A program made the position numbers and the translations under genes. Source: Comamonadaceae bacterium CG12_big_fil_rev_8_21_14_0_65_59_15 (GTDB lineage Bacteria > Pseudomonadota > Gammaproteobacteria > Burkholderiales > Burkholderiaceae_C). From it: 64,000 bases of DNA. A model generated the notes under the pieces. The model saw nothing but the letters and a program-made list of their open reading frames with translations, was not told where the DNA came from and made no database searches. Positions 27,593 to 36,064 of the stretch are shown piece by piece. The stretch spans positions 56,020-120,019 of the forward strand of contig PCUV01000057.1 in assembly GCA_002786915.1 (NCBI GenBank). Direction: 5' to 3'. Every line of letters begins with the position of its first letter. The stretch's first letter is position 1.

Positions 27593-28696
27593 ATGTCCGA
27601 GTTCACTACCCCACCCCTGTCGCGTATTCGCCCCGACGTGCAGGCCATGCGCGCCTATGTGGTGCAGCACGCGCAAGGCATGGTCAAGCTCGACGCGATG
27701 GAAAACCCGCACCGCCTCAGCACCGAACTACAGCAGCAGTTGGGTCAGCGCCTGGGCGCCGTGGCGCTCAACCGCTATCCGGGTCAACGCATTGCGGATC
27801 TGAAAGCGGCGCTGCAACACCACGTGGCTTTGCCTGAGGGCTTTGCGTTGATGCTGGGCAATGGTTCGGATGAACTCATTAGCTTGCTGGCGCTGGCGTG
27901 TGCCGTGCCAGCGCAGCCGGGGCAGACCAGGGCGACTGTGCTGGCGCCCGAACCCGGATTTGTCATGTATGGCATGAGTGCGCAGTTGCAAGGCTTGAAT
28001 TACGTGGGCGTGCCGCTGACGGCCGACTTTGAACTGGATGCGCCCGCCATGCTGCGTGCGATGGAACAGCACCGCCCGGCCATCACCTACCTGGCCTACC
28101 CCAACAACCCGAGCGCCAATTTGTGGAGCGACGCTGCCATGGACGCTGTCATCGGCGCGGCGGGCGCGCACGGTGGCATGGTGGTGATTGATGAGGCTTA
28201 TCAGCCGTTTGCCGCCAAAAGCTATCTGGGGCAGCTGGCGCAACACCGCCATGTGCTGCTGCTGCGCACGCTCAGCAAGTTTGGCCTGGCAGGCGTTCGG
28301 TTGGGTTATCTGATCGGCCCGCAAGCGTTGATTGCGCAGATCGACAAGGTGCGCCCGCCCTACAACGTGAGCGTGCTCAACGCCGAGGCGGCCTTGTTTG
28401 CACTCGAAAATCAAGACATTTTTGAGGCACAAGCCCAGGATATAAAAGCGCAACGTGCTCTTTTATTAGAAGCATTGGGCAAGTTGCCTGGCGTGCAGGT
28501 GTTCCCCAGCCAGGCCAACATGATCCTGCTGCGGGTGGCAGATGCGCAAAAAACCTTTGATGACCTGTGTGCACGTGGCGTGCTGGTGAAGAACGTTTCT
28601 AAAATGCATCCGCTGTTGGCCAATTGCCTGCGTTTGACCGTTGGCACTGCCGCAGAAAATCGCCAGTTGCTGGCCGCCCTGGAAGCCTCACTATGA
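27593..28696 (+). CDS. hisC: Histidinol-phosphate aminotransferase
   Basis: PLP-dependent transamination of imidazole-acetol phosphate in histidine synthesis. The 367 residues include [23 protein letters not shown] and the PLP-lysine loop [17 protein letters not shown]. The ATG at 27593 gives the usual N-terminus; an in-frame GTG at 27542 would add 17 residues without family support. In many relatives hisG and hisD come first; here pyk is upstream. A copy of the dispersed repeat lies in frame at residues about 278-293. The stop overlaps hisB (ATGA). Confidence 0.94.
   Translation: MSEFTTPPLSRIRPDVQAMRAYVVQHAQGMVKLDAMENPHRLSTELQQQLGQRLGAVALNRYPGQRIADLKAALQHHVALPEGFALMLGNGSDELISLLALACAVPAQPGQTRATVLAPEPGFVMYGMSAQLQGLNYVGVPLTADFELDAPAMLRAMEQHRPAITYLAYPNNPSANLWSDAAMDAVIGAAGAHGGMVVIDEAYQPFAAKSYLGQLAQHRHVLLLRTLSKFGLAGVRLGYLIGPQALIAQIDKVRPPYNVSVLNAEAALFALENQDIFEAQAQDIKAQRALLLEALGKLPGVQVFPSQANMILLRVADAQKTFDDLCARGVLVKNVSKMHPLLANCLRLTVGTAAENRQLLAALEASL
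28424..28470 (+). repeat. Copy of dispersed ~45-base element inside hisC
   Basis: Shows gaggcacaagccc, aaaagcgcaacgtgct and an AT-rich end (cttttattaga). These correspond to ggcc-tagccc, aagcgc-agcagct and the tail of the copy at 39064. In frame; one of the weaker matches. Confidence 0.4.
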
Positions 28697-29331
28697 CCAA
28701 CTATGCCCTGACCCAATTGCCTGAAGATATCGCCAAACGCCTGCCGCGCGTGGCCGAGATCACCCGCAACACGGCTGAGACGCAAATCACGGTACGCGTC
28801 AACCTAGACGGCAGCGGTGTGTCGCGCCTGCACACCGGCATCGGTTTTTTTGACCACATGCTCGACCAGATTGCGCGCCACGGCCTGATCGATCTGGACA
28901 TCGACGCCGAAGGCGACCTGCACATCGACGGCCACCACACGGTGGAAGATGTGGGCATCACGCTGGGGCAAGCGGTGCGCCAGGCGGTGGGTGACAAAAA
29001 AGGAATCAGCCGCTACGGCCACGCCTATGTGCCGCTGGACGAGGCGCTGAGCCGTGTGGTGATTGATTTTTCGGGCCGCCCCGGGCTGGTGATGGACGTG
29101 CCGTTCAAGGCCGCCAGCATCGGCACTTTTGACAGCCAACTGGTGCACGAATTTTTTCAGGGTTTTGTCAACCATGCGTTTGTCACGCTGCACATCGACA
29201 ACCTCAAGGGCGAGAACGCGCACCACCAGTGTGAGACCGTGTTCAAGGCGTTTGCACGCGCCTTACGCAGCGCTGTGGCGCTGGATCCACGGGCAGCTGG
29301 CGCCATTCCATCGACCAAAGGATCGCTCTGA
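28693..29331 (+). CDS. hisB: Imidazoleglycerol-phosphate dehydratase
   Basis: Dehydrates imidazole glycerol phosphate to imidazole acetol phosphate, two steps before HisC's product in use. This is the 212-residue monofunctional form. The manganese-site motifs are clear: [31 protein letters not shown], and toward the C-terminus [11 protein letters not shown] and [19 protein letters not shown]. An N-terminal stretch of about 18 residues precedes the usual domain start. The start overlaps the hisC stop by four bases. A dispersed-repeat copy fills the gap to hisH. Confidence 0.95.
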   Translation: MTNYALTQLPEDIAKRLPRVAEITRNTAETQITVRVNLDGSGVSRLHTGIGFFDHMLDQIARHGLIDLDIDAEGDLHIDGHHTVEDVGITLGQAVRQAVGDKKGISRYGHAYVPLDEALSRVVIDFSGRPGLVMDVPFKAASIGTFDSQLVHEFFQGFVNHAFVTLHIDNLKGENAHHQCETVFKAFARALRSAVALDPRAAGAIPSTKGSL

Positions 29332-29342
29332 CAATTTATAAG

Positions 29343-29394
29343 AAATTGGCCCCTAGCCTTTATCAATTAAGCGCAAGGCGCTATGAATAGCATA
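29343..29394 (+). repeat. Copy of dispersed ~45-base element covering the hisH start
   Basis: Reads aaattggcccctagccttta, then tcaattaagcgcaaggcgct, then atgaatagcata. It aligns along its length with the in-gene copy at 39064. The ATG of hisH (29383) lies inside its last block, so the element supplies that start codon. Confidence 0.6.
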
Positions 29395-30066
29395 CCAAAT
29401 CGAGGGCTTGGCAAAACCGTAGCGGTCGTAGACTACGGCATGGGCAATCTGCGCTCGGTGTCGCAGGCGGTGCAGGCGGTGGCCGCTGACAGCGGCTTTC
29501 ATGTTGTGGTCACGCACGACCCCGACGTGGTGCGTGCGGCCGAGCGTGTGGTGTTGCCCGGCCAGGGCGCCATGCCCGACTGCATGCGCGAGCTGCGTGA
29601 GTCGGGTCTGCTGGCCTCGGTGCTGGAGGCCGCTGCCAGCAAACCGCTGTTTGGTGTGTGTGTCGGCATGCAGATGCTGCTGGACCACAGCGCCGAGGGC
29701 GATACACCAGGCTTGGGGCTGATTCACGGGCAGGTGCTCAAATTTGACTTGGCGGGTCAGGTGCAACCCGACGGTAGCCGTTACAAAGTGCCACAAATGG
29801 GCTGGAACCAGGTTTGGCGCAACGATCACGATCAGCCTTCGCACCCGGTCTGGGGTGAGGTGCCGGACGGCAGCTACTTTTATTTTGTGCACAGTTTCTA
29901 CGCCAAACCGTCGGATGCGCGCCACAGCGTAGGTGAAACCGATTACGGATCACGCTTTAGTTCGGCCGTTGCGCGTGATAATATTTTTGCGACACAATTT
30001 CACCCTGAAAAAAGTTCTGACCACGGTTTGGCCCTGTACCGCAACTTCCTGCACTGGAACCCCTGA
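29383..30066 (+). CDS. hisH: Imidazole glycerol phosphate synthase, glutaminase subunit
   Basis: HisH releases ammonia from glutamine and passes it to HisF. The 227-residue class I amidotransferase has [14 protein letters not shown], the nucleophile Cys93 in [19 protein letters not shown], and the catalytic His-Glu pair in [13 protein letters not shown]. The start ATG lies in a repeat copy, with no clear ribosome site. About 10 residues precede the normal start of the domain, so that tail was probably contributed by the repeat. Its partner hisF is about 2.7 kb downstream, beyond hisA and the accessory insert. Confidence 0.95.
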   Translation: MNSIPNRGLGKTVAVVDYGMGNLRSVSQAVQAVAADSGFHVVVTHDPDVVRAAERVVLPGQGAMPDCMRELRESGLLASVLEAAASKPLFGVCVGMQMLLDHSAEGDTPGLGLIHGQVLKFDLAGQVQPDGSRYKVPQMGWNQVWRNDHDQPSHPVWGEVPDGSYFYFVHSFYAKPSDARHSVGETDYGSRFSSAVARDNIFATQFHPEKSSDHGLALYRNFLHWNP

Positions 30067-30203
30067 TTGCGTTTTTTCTGACATCCTTCATGTCTTTGTC
30101 TTCCACAGCAACGCGGCCGCTGCGCTCCGCATGAACTACCTCCTTTCTGACAAGCTGTGTACTGACTTGTCCCTGTTTTTCTTTAACCCCTGTCTTTTGC
30201 ATC

Positions 30204-30944
30204 ATGCTTCTCATCCCAGCAATTGATCTCAAAGATGGCCATTGCGTGCGCCTGCAACAAGGCGACATGAACTTGGCTACCACCTTCAGCGAAGAGCCTG
30301 CGGTTATGGCGCGCAGTTGGGTGGACAAGGGCGCGCGCCGGGTGCATCTGGTGGACCTCAACGGCGCGTTTGCCGGACACCCCAAAAACGAGAGTGCCAT
30401 TCGCCGAATCCTCAAGGACATCGGCAGTGAAGTGGATGTGCAGCTGGGTGGGGGCATCCGCGACCTCGATACCATCGAGCGCTACCTCGACGCCGGTTTG
30501 CGTTACGTCATCATCGGCACGGCGGCGGTGCGCAACCCGGGTTTTTTGCAGGATGCCTGCACCGCGTTTGGCGGTCACATCATCGTTGGGCTGGACGCCA
30601 AAGACGGCAAGGTGGCCACCGACGGCTGGAGCAAGCTCACGCGCCACGACGTGGTTGACCTGGGTAAAAAGTTTGAAGACTTTGGGGTTGAATCGATCAT
30701 CTACACCGACATTGGTCGCGACGGCATGCTCACCGGCATCAACATCGACGCGACCGTGCGTCTGGCGCAGGCGCTGACCATTCCGGTGATTGCCTCGGGC
30801 GGGCTGTCCAGCATCGCCGACGTAGAGGCGCTGTGCGAAGTCGAAGACGAGGGCATTGAAGGCGTGATCTGCGGTCGCGCCATCTACAGCGGCGCCCTCG
30901 ACTTTGAAGCCGCTCTGGCGCGGGTGGAAGAGCTGGGTGGGTAG
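30204..30944 (+). CDS. hisA: Phosphoribosylformimino-5-aminoimidazole carboxamide ribotide isomerase
   Basis: A TIM-barrel isomerase making the HisF substrate. The 246 residues show [20 protein letters not shown] at the N-terminus, [30 protein letters not shown] and IASGGLSSI, with the paired phosphate-binding glycine loops of the HisA/HisF family. There is a 137-base gap after hisH that is pyrimidine-rich and has no good promoter. A 31-codon frame (30131-30226) ends inside hisA. An accessory insert begins right after the stop. Confidence 0.97.
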   Translation: MLLIPAIDLKDGHCVRLQQGDMNLATTFSEEPAVMARSWVDKGARRVHLVDLNGAFAGHPKNESAIRRILKDIGSEVDVQLGGGIRDLDTIERYLDAGLRYVIIGTAAVRNPGFLQDACTAFGGHIIVGLDAKDGKVATDGWSKLTRHDVVDLGKKFEDFGVESIIYTDIGRDGMLTGINIDATVRLAQALTIPVIASGGLSSIADVEALCEVEDEGIEGVICGRAIYSGALDFEAALARVEELGG

Positions 30945-30973
30945 GTCATAGAACTTTGATTGGAAACGGTGTA

Positions 30974-31747
30974 ATGAAAACAAAACAGGTCATTGGCGCG
31001 GCTTACACCAATGTGAATTGTCCGATTTGCGGGGGAGAGGGAAGGCATTTCCACAGCCACGACGGCTATGAGATAGATCGCTGCGGCGACTGCGGTTTTA
31101 TCTATACCAAAGAGATTCCAAGTACCGACTGGCTGAAGCAGTATTACAGTAACCAATACAGCGCAAATGTCACCGATGGAGCCTATAACGCAAAAAAGAC
31201 ATGGGGTCTCAAGCATTGGTTGTTGGCCAATTTCTTGTCTTTTTTGACACCATCCCGTGGCGGACAGACAAAAAAATTACTTGAAATCGGGTGTTCCCAA
31301 GGTGTTTTGTTAAGACAGTTCAAGGCTAAAAAAGATTGGCATGCCGTCGGTGTGGATTATGGTGGGGCAGCAGTCAATTTCGCGTGCCAGCAAGGTCTGG
31401 ATGCCCATGTCAGTGACGTTGAATCGATGCATTTTGAACCCGCGACATTTGATGCGGTGGTTGCCCTTCACGTGATGGAACATGTACAAAACCTGGATGT
31501 GTTCATCACCGAAATTCATCGTGTATTGAAACAGGGGGGGTATTTCTTTGCCGTGATGCCCAGCATGTCGCACTACAAGCCAAAACTTGCGGGTGCGAGC
31601 TGGAAGTATTGGGGACCGCCCGGTCATCTTTGGTATTTCACCAACCACAGCCTGACCTTATTTTTAGAAAGCAATGGATTTGAGGTGAAGCATTGCTCCA
31701 GCTTGTATCACCGGGCGCACGTCAGGATTTTGGCACGCAAGAAGTGA
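30974..31747 (+). CDS. Class I SAM methyltransferase with N-terminal zinc ribbon
   Basis: A 257-residue predicted methyltransferase of unknown substrate. The N-terminus has two Cys pairs (CPICGG and CGDCG, about residues 17-43), a zinc-ribbon layout. The Rossmann part carries LLEIGCSQGVLL (motif I), VGVDYGGAAV and LHVMEHVQNL, followed by a VLKQGGYFFAVMPS stretch. This form is common near surface-polysaccharide and small-molecule genes. The local base composition is AT-richer than the his genes on either side and the codon choice differs, which suggests transfer. The ATG at 30974 follows ggaaac; the frame stays open 18 bases upstream. It sits between hisA and hisF in the same direction. Confidence 0.85.
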   Translation: MKTKQVIGAAYTNVNCPICGGEGRHFHSHDGYEIDRCGDCGFIYTKEIPSTDWLKQYYSNQYSANVTDGAYNAKKTWGLKHWLLANFLSFLTPSRGGQTKKLLEIGCSQGVLLRQFKAKKDWHAVGVDYGGAAVNFACQQGLDAHVSDVESMHFEPATFDAVVALHVMEHVQNLDVFITEIHRVLKQGGYFFAVMPSMSHYKPKLAGASWKYWGPPGHLWYFTNHSLTLFLESNGFEVKHCSSLYHRAHVRILARKK

Positions 31748-31778
31748 TTTGAATGTCAGTGGTCAAGTAGGCTATAGT

Positions 31779-31939
31779 TTGAACACGACCACTCTTACCT
31801 TCGTCACGCCTGTAGACATCGAATAGATTGAACGCCAACTCATTAAATTTGAAGGTGAATTCAAGAGGATCGAATGGGCGGTTGGTTTATCTTTGGCGGT
31901 GTAATGATGTTGTTTTTCAGAGCAATCTTTCCGTTGTGA
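31779..31939 (+). pseudogene. Remnant of a small membrane-anchored coiled-coil protein
   Basis: In one frame from a TTG: LTFVTPVDIE, a TAG stop, then IERQLIKFEGEFKRIEWAVG. After a frame shift near 31895 the next frame gives GGVMMLFFRAIFPL and a stop at 31939. Joined, this makes a protein of about 53 residues with a short amphipathic helix and one C-terminal membrane helix, a layout I associate with small accessory proteins. One nonsense and one frameshift change argue for decay. The family assignment is an impression, but the two-part reading is visible in the sequence. Confidence 0.5.
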
Positions 31940-31951
31940 TGTGCGGTATTG

Positions 31952-32392
31952 ATGAATCAATCTGACTCAGACATTGACGACATCCGTTGGCAGCAGCGCT
32001 TGCAAAATTATTTGCGCGCGTTGGACCGGCTAAAAAATGCGGTTGAACTCAGTCAAGCACGCCCCTTGACCGATTTGGAGCAGCAAGGGCTGATTCAGGC
32101 GTTCGAATTCACCCATGAGCTGGCCTGGAACGTCATGAAAGACTATTTGCAAAGCTTGGGACACGCGCCGTTGATGGCTTCGCGAGACGCCACACGTGCC
32201 GCGTTCAAAGCTGGTCTGATTCATGAGGGTGAGACCTGGATGGATATGATTTTGAGTCGCAATTTAAGCTCCCACACCTATAACCAGGACACAGCCAACT
32301 TGATCTCAAGCAGGGCATCGGAGCGTTATCTGCCCTTGTTGTTGGCCTTTGGGCAAAAAATGCGGGACATTCAACATGCCAGTGGCGATTGA
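31952..32392 (+). CDS. HEPN-domain toxin (nucleotidyltransferase substrate-binding, HI0074/HepT type)
   Basis: A 146-residue all-helical protein. Arg103, His108 and Tyr110 in LSRNLSSHTYNQ form the Rx4HxY pattern of HepT-type HEPN ribonucleases, in which the Tyr is the residue modified by the partner. QAFEFTHELAWNVMKDYLQS is typical of the HI0074 (PF08780) branch. The gene overlaps its MNT partner by 17 bases. The pair lies inside the his cluster between a methyltransferase plus gene remnant and hisF. I chose the ATG at 31952; a TTG lies one codon upstream. Confidence 0.88.
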   Translation: MNQSDSDIDDIRWQQRLQNYLRALDRLKNAVELSQARPLTDLEQQGLIQAFEFTHELAWNVMKDYLQSLGHAPLMASRDATRAAFKAGLIHEGETWMDMILSRNLSSHTYNQDTANLISSRASERYLPLLLAFGQKMRDIQHASGD

Positions 32393-32741
32393 ATCGCGGC
32401 GGACGGCACGTGCGGACCAGGACACGGAATTTGGTTTGTCGGCTCGGGCGCTTGCGCTTTTGCGTGGGCTCCTCGCCCGCTATCCGCAAATTCGTCTAGC
32501 CAGGATTTACGGTTCCAGAGCCAAAGGCAATTACCGGGAAGGCTCGGACATTGACATCGCGCTGGACGCGCCAGATATGCCGTTTGACACCTATTTGAAA
32601 CTTTGTGGCGAGATAGACGACCTGCTCCTGCCATGGGATGTTGACCTGACCTTGCTGAGCCACATTGATCACCCTGATCTTCTCAAACATATTGAGCGGG
32701 TCGGGCAGGTGCTGTGGCAAAAACCTTTGATGAAGTCCTGA
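32376..32741 (+). CDS. MNT-domain minimal nucleotidyltransferase (antitoxin, HI0073/MntA type)
   Basis: A 121-residue minimal nucleotidyltransferase. The active site is exact: GSx10DxD (Gly46-Ser47, Asp58, Asp60, in [20 protein letters not shown]), with a third acidic residue at Asp90 (WDVDLTL). In characterised pairs this protein inactivates the HEPN toxin by adding AMP to its tyrosine. The start overlaps the toxin gene by 17 bases. Its TGA ends 2 bases before the hisF ATG, so expression of the pair is tied to the his transcript. Confidence 0.9.
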   Translation: MPVAIESRRTARADQDTEFGLSARALALLRGLLARYPQIRLARIYGSRAKGNYREGSDIDIALDAPDMPFDTYLKLCGEIDDLLLPWDVDLTLLSHIDHPDLLKHIERVGQVLWQKPLMKS

Positions 32742-32743
32742 AC

Positions 32744-33544
32744 ATGCTCGCCAAACGCATCATCCCCTGCCTGGACGTGACCGGTGGTCGCGTCGTCAAA
32801 GGCGTCAATTTTGTGGAACTGCGTGATGCCGGGGACCCGGTGGAAATCGCCGCGCGCTACAACCAGCAGGGCGCGGATGAGCTGACCTTTCTGGACATCA
32901 CCGCCACCAGTGACGGGCGTGATCTGATTCTGCACATCATTGAGGCGGTGGCTTCGCAAGTGTTTATTCCGCTCACGGTCGGTGGCGGTGTGCGCACCGT
33001 CGATGACGTGCGCCGCCTGCTCAACGCCGGCGCGGACAAGACCAGTTTCAACTCGGCCGCCATTGCCAACCCGCAGGTGATTCGTGATGCTTCGGGCAAG
33101 TACGGTGCGCAGTGCATTGTGGTGGCCATCGATGCCAAACGCCGCGTGGGCGCAGACCTGCAACGCCTGGACGCACAGGGCCAGCCGCTGGGCCAGGGCT
33201 GGGACGTCTATAGCCACGGTGGACGCAAAAACACCGGGCTCGATGCCGTGACCTGGGCGCGGCAAATGGCCGACTTTGGCGCCGGTGAAATTTTGCTCAC
33301 CAGCATGGACCGCGACGGCACCAAAGCAGGGTTTGACCTGGAACTGACGCGCGCAGTGAGCGATGCGGTGAGCGTGCCGGTGATCGCCTCCGGCGGCGTG
33401 GGCACGCTCGACCATTTGGCTGATGGCATCCAGTTGGGCGGCGCCGATGCGGTGCTGGCTGCCAGCATTTTTCACTACGGCGAGTTCACCGTGGCGCAAG
33501 CCAAGGCGCGCATGGCCGAGCGTGGCATCCCGGTAAGAATGTAG
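32744..33544 (+). CDS. hisF: Imidazole glycerol phosphate synthase, cyclase subunit
   Basis: HisF uses ammonia from HisH to form imidazole glycerol phosphate and AICAR. The 266-residue TIM barrel has [20 protein letters not shown] with the catalytic Asp, [33 protein letters not shown] with the second catalytic Asp, and IASGGVG. The ATG at 32744 gives the exact family N-terminus. An in-frame GTG at 32714 inside the antitoxin gene would add ten residues. The gene starts only 2 bases after the antitoxin stop and has no promoter of its own that I can see. Confidence 0.97.
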   Translation: MLAKRIIPCLDVTGGRVVKGVNFVELRDAGDPVEIAARYNQQGADELTFLDITATSDGRDLILHIIEAVASQVFIPLTVGGGVRTVDDVRRLLNAGADKTSFNSAAIANPQVIRDASGKYGAQCIVVAIDAKRRVGADLQRLDAQGQPLGQGWDVYSHGGRKNTGLDAVTWARQMADFGAGEILLTSMDRDGTKAGFDLELTRAVSDAVSVPVIASGGVGTLDHLADGIQLGGADAVLAASIFHYGEFTVAQAKARMAERGIPVRM

Positions 33545-33585
33545 CAACCCCTGTAGGCCTCGCGCACTGCGTGTCGCTACGCCTT

Positions 33586-33637
33586 GCCCCCTGCTGGGGC
33601 GACATCGACGGCCCGGCAAAGCCGGTTCCGTGATGTC
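33586..33637. repeat. REP-like double hairpin between hisF and hisI
   Basis: A first hairpin, GCCCC-N5-GGGGC (33586-33600), is followed by a large imperfect palindrome (33601-33637). The arms GACATC/GATGTC, ACGG/CCGT and CCGGC/GCCGG enclose a 3-base loop. No T-run follows, so it is not an intrinsic terminator. The sequence type (ggcccggcaaagccggttcc) resembles extragenic elements I associate with Comamonadaceae. It may stabilise or process the his mRNA. Confidence 0.6.
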
Positions 33638-33689
33638 CGTGGTTCGCGACACCTCTGAACGCATGCATGAAATCTAGGACAATTCCCGC

Positions 33690-34082
33690 ATGGACTATCT
33701 CAATACCATCAAATGGGACGCGCAGGGTCTGGTGCCCGCCATCGCGCAGGAGCAGGGCAGCAATGACGTGCTGATGCTGGCCTGGATGAACCGTGAGGCG
33801 CTGCAAAAAACCATTGAACTGGGCCGGGCGGTGTATTTCAGCCGTTCCCGCAACCGCCTGTGGTTCAAGGGCGAAGAATCCGGCCATGTGCAAACCGTGC
33901 ATGAGGTGCGCATCGACTGCGATGCCGACGTGGTGCTGCTCAAGGTCACGCAAACCGGCCACACGCCGGGCCTGGCGTGCCACACCGGGCGGCACAGTTG
34001 TTTTTACCGGGTGCACGACAATGGCGACTGGAAAACCGTTGACCCGGTGTTGAAAGACCCCAAAACCATTTACAAAAGCTGA
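33690..34082 (+). CDS. hisI: Phosphoribosyl-AMP cyclohydrolase
   Basis: Opens the ring of phosphoribosyl-AMP, the third step of histidine synthesis. This is the monofunctional 130-residue form. [31 protein letters not shown], the metal-binding [11 protein letters not shown] and [10 protein letters not shown] are all family signatures, including the zinc-ligand cysteines and acidic cluster. The start follows the palindromic element after hisF. The final base of its stop is the first base of hisE. Confidence 0.96.
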   Translation: MDYLNTIKWDAQGLVPAIAQEQGSNDVLMLAWMNREALQKTIELGRAVYFSRSRNRLWFKGEESGHVQTVHEVRIDCDADVVLLKVTQTGHTPGLACHTGRHSCFYRVHDNGDWKTVDPVLKDPKTIYKS

Positions 34083-34474
34083 TGCCCACCGTTCCAAATT
34101 CTGCCGATGCCCTGGCCAGTCTGGCGGCCGTGATTGAGTCGCGTCTGCCCGCGCGTGGCGGCAACCCCGAGTCCAGTTACGTCGCGCGCCTGCTGCACCA
34201 GGGGCCGGATGCCTTTCTGAAAAAAATTGGCGAAGAAGCTACCGAAGTGGTGATGGCAGCCAAGGATGCTGACCACGGGGGCGACCGTGCTAAGGTGGTG
34301 TACGAAGTGGCCGACCTGTGGTTTCACAGCATGATCGCGCTGGCGCATTACGGGTTGCGTCCTGCCGATGTGATCGCCGAGCTGCAGCGCCGGGAAGGCA
34401 TGAGCGGGCTGGAGGAAAAAGCGCTGCGCAAGGTCAAAGAGCGTGAATCGGTTGAAACGAAAGGTGCGTCATGA
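34082..34474 (+). CDS. hisE: Phosphoribosyl-ATP diphosphatase
   Basis: Hydrolyses phosphoribosyl-ATP to phosphoribosyl-AMP, the step before HisI. The 130-residue all-alpha protein has [30 protein letters not shown] and [12 protein letters not shown], which carry the conserved Glu and Asp magnesium ligands of the MazG-like fold. The stop/start TGATG with hisI and the ATGA with the next gene show tight coupling. The next three functions (membrane protein, HIT, Tat) follow in the same transcript direction. Confidence 0.95.
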   Translation: MPTVPNSADALASLAAVIESRLPARGGNPESSYVARLLHQGPDAFLKKIGEEATEVVMAAKDADHGGDRAKVVYEVADLWFHSMIALAHYGLRPADVIAELQRREGMSGLEEKALRKVKERESVETKGAS

Positions 34475-34890
34475 CTGAAGATTTCACCCATGCGGCGCAG
34501 CCCACCCAGCAGGTTGGCGCGCTGGACGTGCAAACGCTTAATGGCCTGAACGCCTGGGGTACGGTCAGCTACGTGTTGCATTTGATTGTGGCCGTGGCGG
34601 CTTTGGTGCCTGGTGCGCAAGCTGGCCCAGTGCTGCTGTTGGTGGCACTGGTGATTGACCTGGTCAAGCGCGGCGATGCCGTGGGTACCTGGCACGCGTC
34701 GCACTTCAGGTGGCGCATCCGCACGGTGTTGATGGCCGGTTTGCTGTATCTGGTGACCGCGCCGCTGTGGCTGCTGTTCTTGCTGCCGGGCTGGTTGGCC
34801 TGGCTGGCCATTTCGGTCTGGTTTTTGTACCGCATTGTCAGTGGCATGGTGCGGCTGAACAAAGGTTTACCCATGGAGATGACAGCATGA
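34471..34890 (+). CDS. DUF4870-type small membrane protein
   Basis: A 139-residue inner-membrane protein with an N-terminal soluble stretch and about three hydrophobic segments ([52 protein letters not shown]) and a final helix followed by [12 protein letters not shown]. The pattern fits DUF4870. Its function is not known to me. It is found in this place, after hisE and before the HIT gene, in related Burkholderiales. Both ends overlap neighbours by four bases. Confidence 0.8.
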   Translation: MTEDFTHAAQPTQQVGALDVQTLNGLNAWGTVSYVLHLIVAVAALVPGAQAGPVLLLVALVIDLVKRGDAVGTWHASHFRWRIRTVLMAGLLYLVTAPLWLLFLLPGWLAWLAISVWFLYRIVSGMVRLNKGLPMEMTA

Positions 34891-35261
34891 TTGAGTATGT
34901 GGTGGACCACGCCCCCGATTGCCTGTTTTGCAAGATCGTGGCGGGCCAGATTCCGTCCAAATTGGTGTATCAGGATGATGAGCTGTACGCGTTTCACGAC
35001 ATTCACCCGTGGGCGCCGGTGCATTTTCTGATCATTCCCAAAATCCACATTCCGTCCATGGCGCTGCTGACCGACGCGCACGCCGCGCTGATGGGGCGCA
35101 TGATGACTTTGGTGCCCAAGCTGGCCTTGCAGGAAGGCTGTAACCCTTACCCGGCCGGGGGGTTTCGGATGCTGTGCAACACCGGGGCCGAAGGCGCACA
35201 AGAGGTGCATCACCTGCACGTGCACGTGATGGGCGGTCCGCGCCCCTGGTTGCGCGGATAA
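34887..35261 (+). CDS. HIT-family nucleotide hydrolase (HinT type)
   Basis: A 124-residue purine nucleoside phosphoramidase-like protein. The catalytic triad is in HHLHVHVMGG; CLFCKIVAGQIPSK has the N-terminal Cys pair of the HinT branch, and YAFHDIHPWAPVHFLIIPK is typical. HinT hydrolyses adenosine phosphoramidates, including aminoacyl-adenylates. The ATG at 34887 overlaps the upstream stop. Position after hisE is conserved in the order, though a link to histidine synthesis is not shown. Confidence 0.93.
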   Translation: MIEYVVDHAPDCLFCKIVAGQIPSKLVYQDDELYAFHDIHPWAPVHFLIIPKIHIPSMALLTDAHAALMGRMMTLVPKLALQEGCNPYPAGGFRMLCNTGAEGAQEVHHLHVHVMGGPRPWLRG

Positions 35262-35329
35262 TGCGCCGCTTCGGCTCGGGCCCATGCCTGAGCCCGTCTA
35301 AAATTTGACTATTCGTTAGGAGTTTCACC

Positions 35330-35569
35330 ATGGGTTCACTTTCCATCTGGCACTGGCTGATCGTTTTGTTGATCGTCATCATGGTGTTTGGCACCAAAAA
35401 GCTCAAGAACATCGGCTCTGATCTGGGCGGTGCGGTCAAGGGTTTCAAAGAGGGCATGAAAGACGGCGGATCTTCTGCTGAGGACAAGCCTGCACCGTCG
35501 CAGGTGTCCAGTGCTGCCCCGGCTGCAGAAAAAACCACCATTGACGTTGAAGCCAAGCAAAAGTCCTGA
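35330..35569 (+). CDS. tatA: Sec-independent protein translocase TatA
   Basis: TatA forms the size-variable pore for folded proteins with twin-arginine signals. The 79-residue protein has an N-terminal membrane helix ([19 protein letters not shown]), then the amphipathic helix [15 protein letters not shown] and a charged, disordered tail. The FGTKKL hinge is typical. The start ATG at 35330 has a gttaggagttt ribosome site. It is the first of a tatABC run; the Rieske protein encoded about 4.5 kb downstream is a likely substrate. Confidence 0.95.
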   Translation: MGSLSIWHWLIVLLIVIMVFGTKKLKNIGSDLGGAVKGFKEGMKDGGSSAEDKPAPSQVSSAAPAAEKTTIDVEAKQKS

Positions 35570-35584
35570 GCGCCGGGCGGGTAG

Positions 35585-36064
35585 ATGATTGACCTGGGCA
35601 TTTCCAAGCTGGCGATGATTGGCGCCGTGGCGTTGATCGTCATCGGCCCCGAGAAATTGCCGCGCGTGGCGCGCACCGTGGGTACGTTGATTGGCAAGGC
35701 ACAACGGTATGTGTCGGATGTCAAGGCCGAGGTCAACCGCTCGATGGAACTCGACGAGCTCAAGAAAATGAAAGACACGGTGGAAAGTGCCGCCAAAGAC
35801 GTGACGCAATCGGTGCAAAGCAGTGCTGCCGACTTTGAAAAAACCTGGGCCGACGCCACCAGCGAGGCGGGCGCAAGCGATGCCAGCAGCGTGGATCAGA
35901 TCAGCCTGCCCGAACCGGTGCCCGAATATCGCCATCCCGGCAAGAACTGGCGTGTCAAGCAGGGCGCCGTACCCGCCTGGTACAAAGCGCGCCTGGGCGT
36001 GCGCACCAAGGCGTTGTCGGGCGCAGCGCGTGTGGCGCGCTTTCGGCCCACCAAGACGTATTGA
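35585..36064 (+). CDS. tatB: Sec-independent protein translocase TatB
   Basis: TatB recognises Tat substrates together with TatC. The 159 residues begin [20 protein letters not shown], followed by the hinge [13 protein letters not shown], then a long amphipathic helix and an acidic C-terminal region ending in a basic tail. The GPEKLP hinge separates it from TatA. Its stop and the tatC start share bases (TGATG). Confidence 0.94.
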   Translation: MIDLGISKLAMIGAVALIVIGPEKLPRVARTVGTLIGKAQRYVSDVKAEVNRSMELDELKKMKDTVESAAKDVTQSVQSSAADFEKTWADATSEAGASDASSVDQISLPEPVPEYRHPGKNWRVKQGAVPAWYKARLGVRTKALSGAARVARFRPTKTY

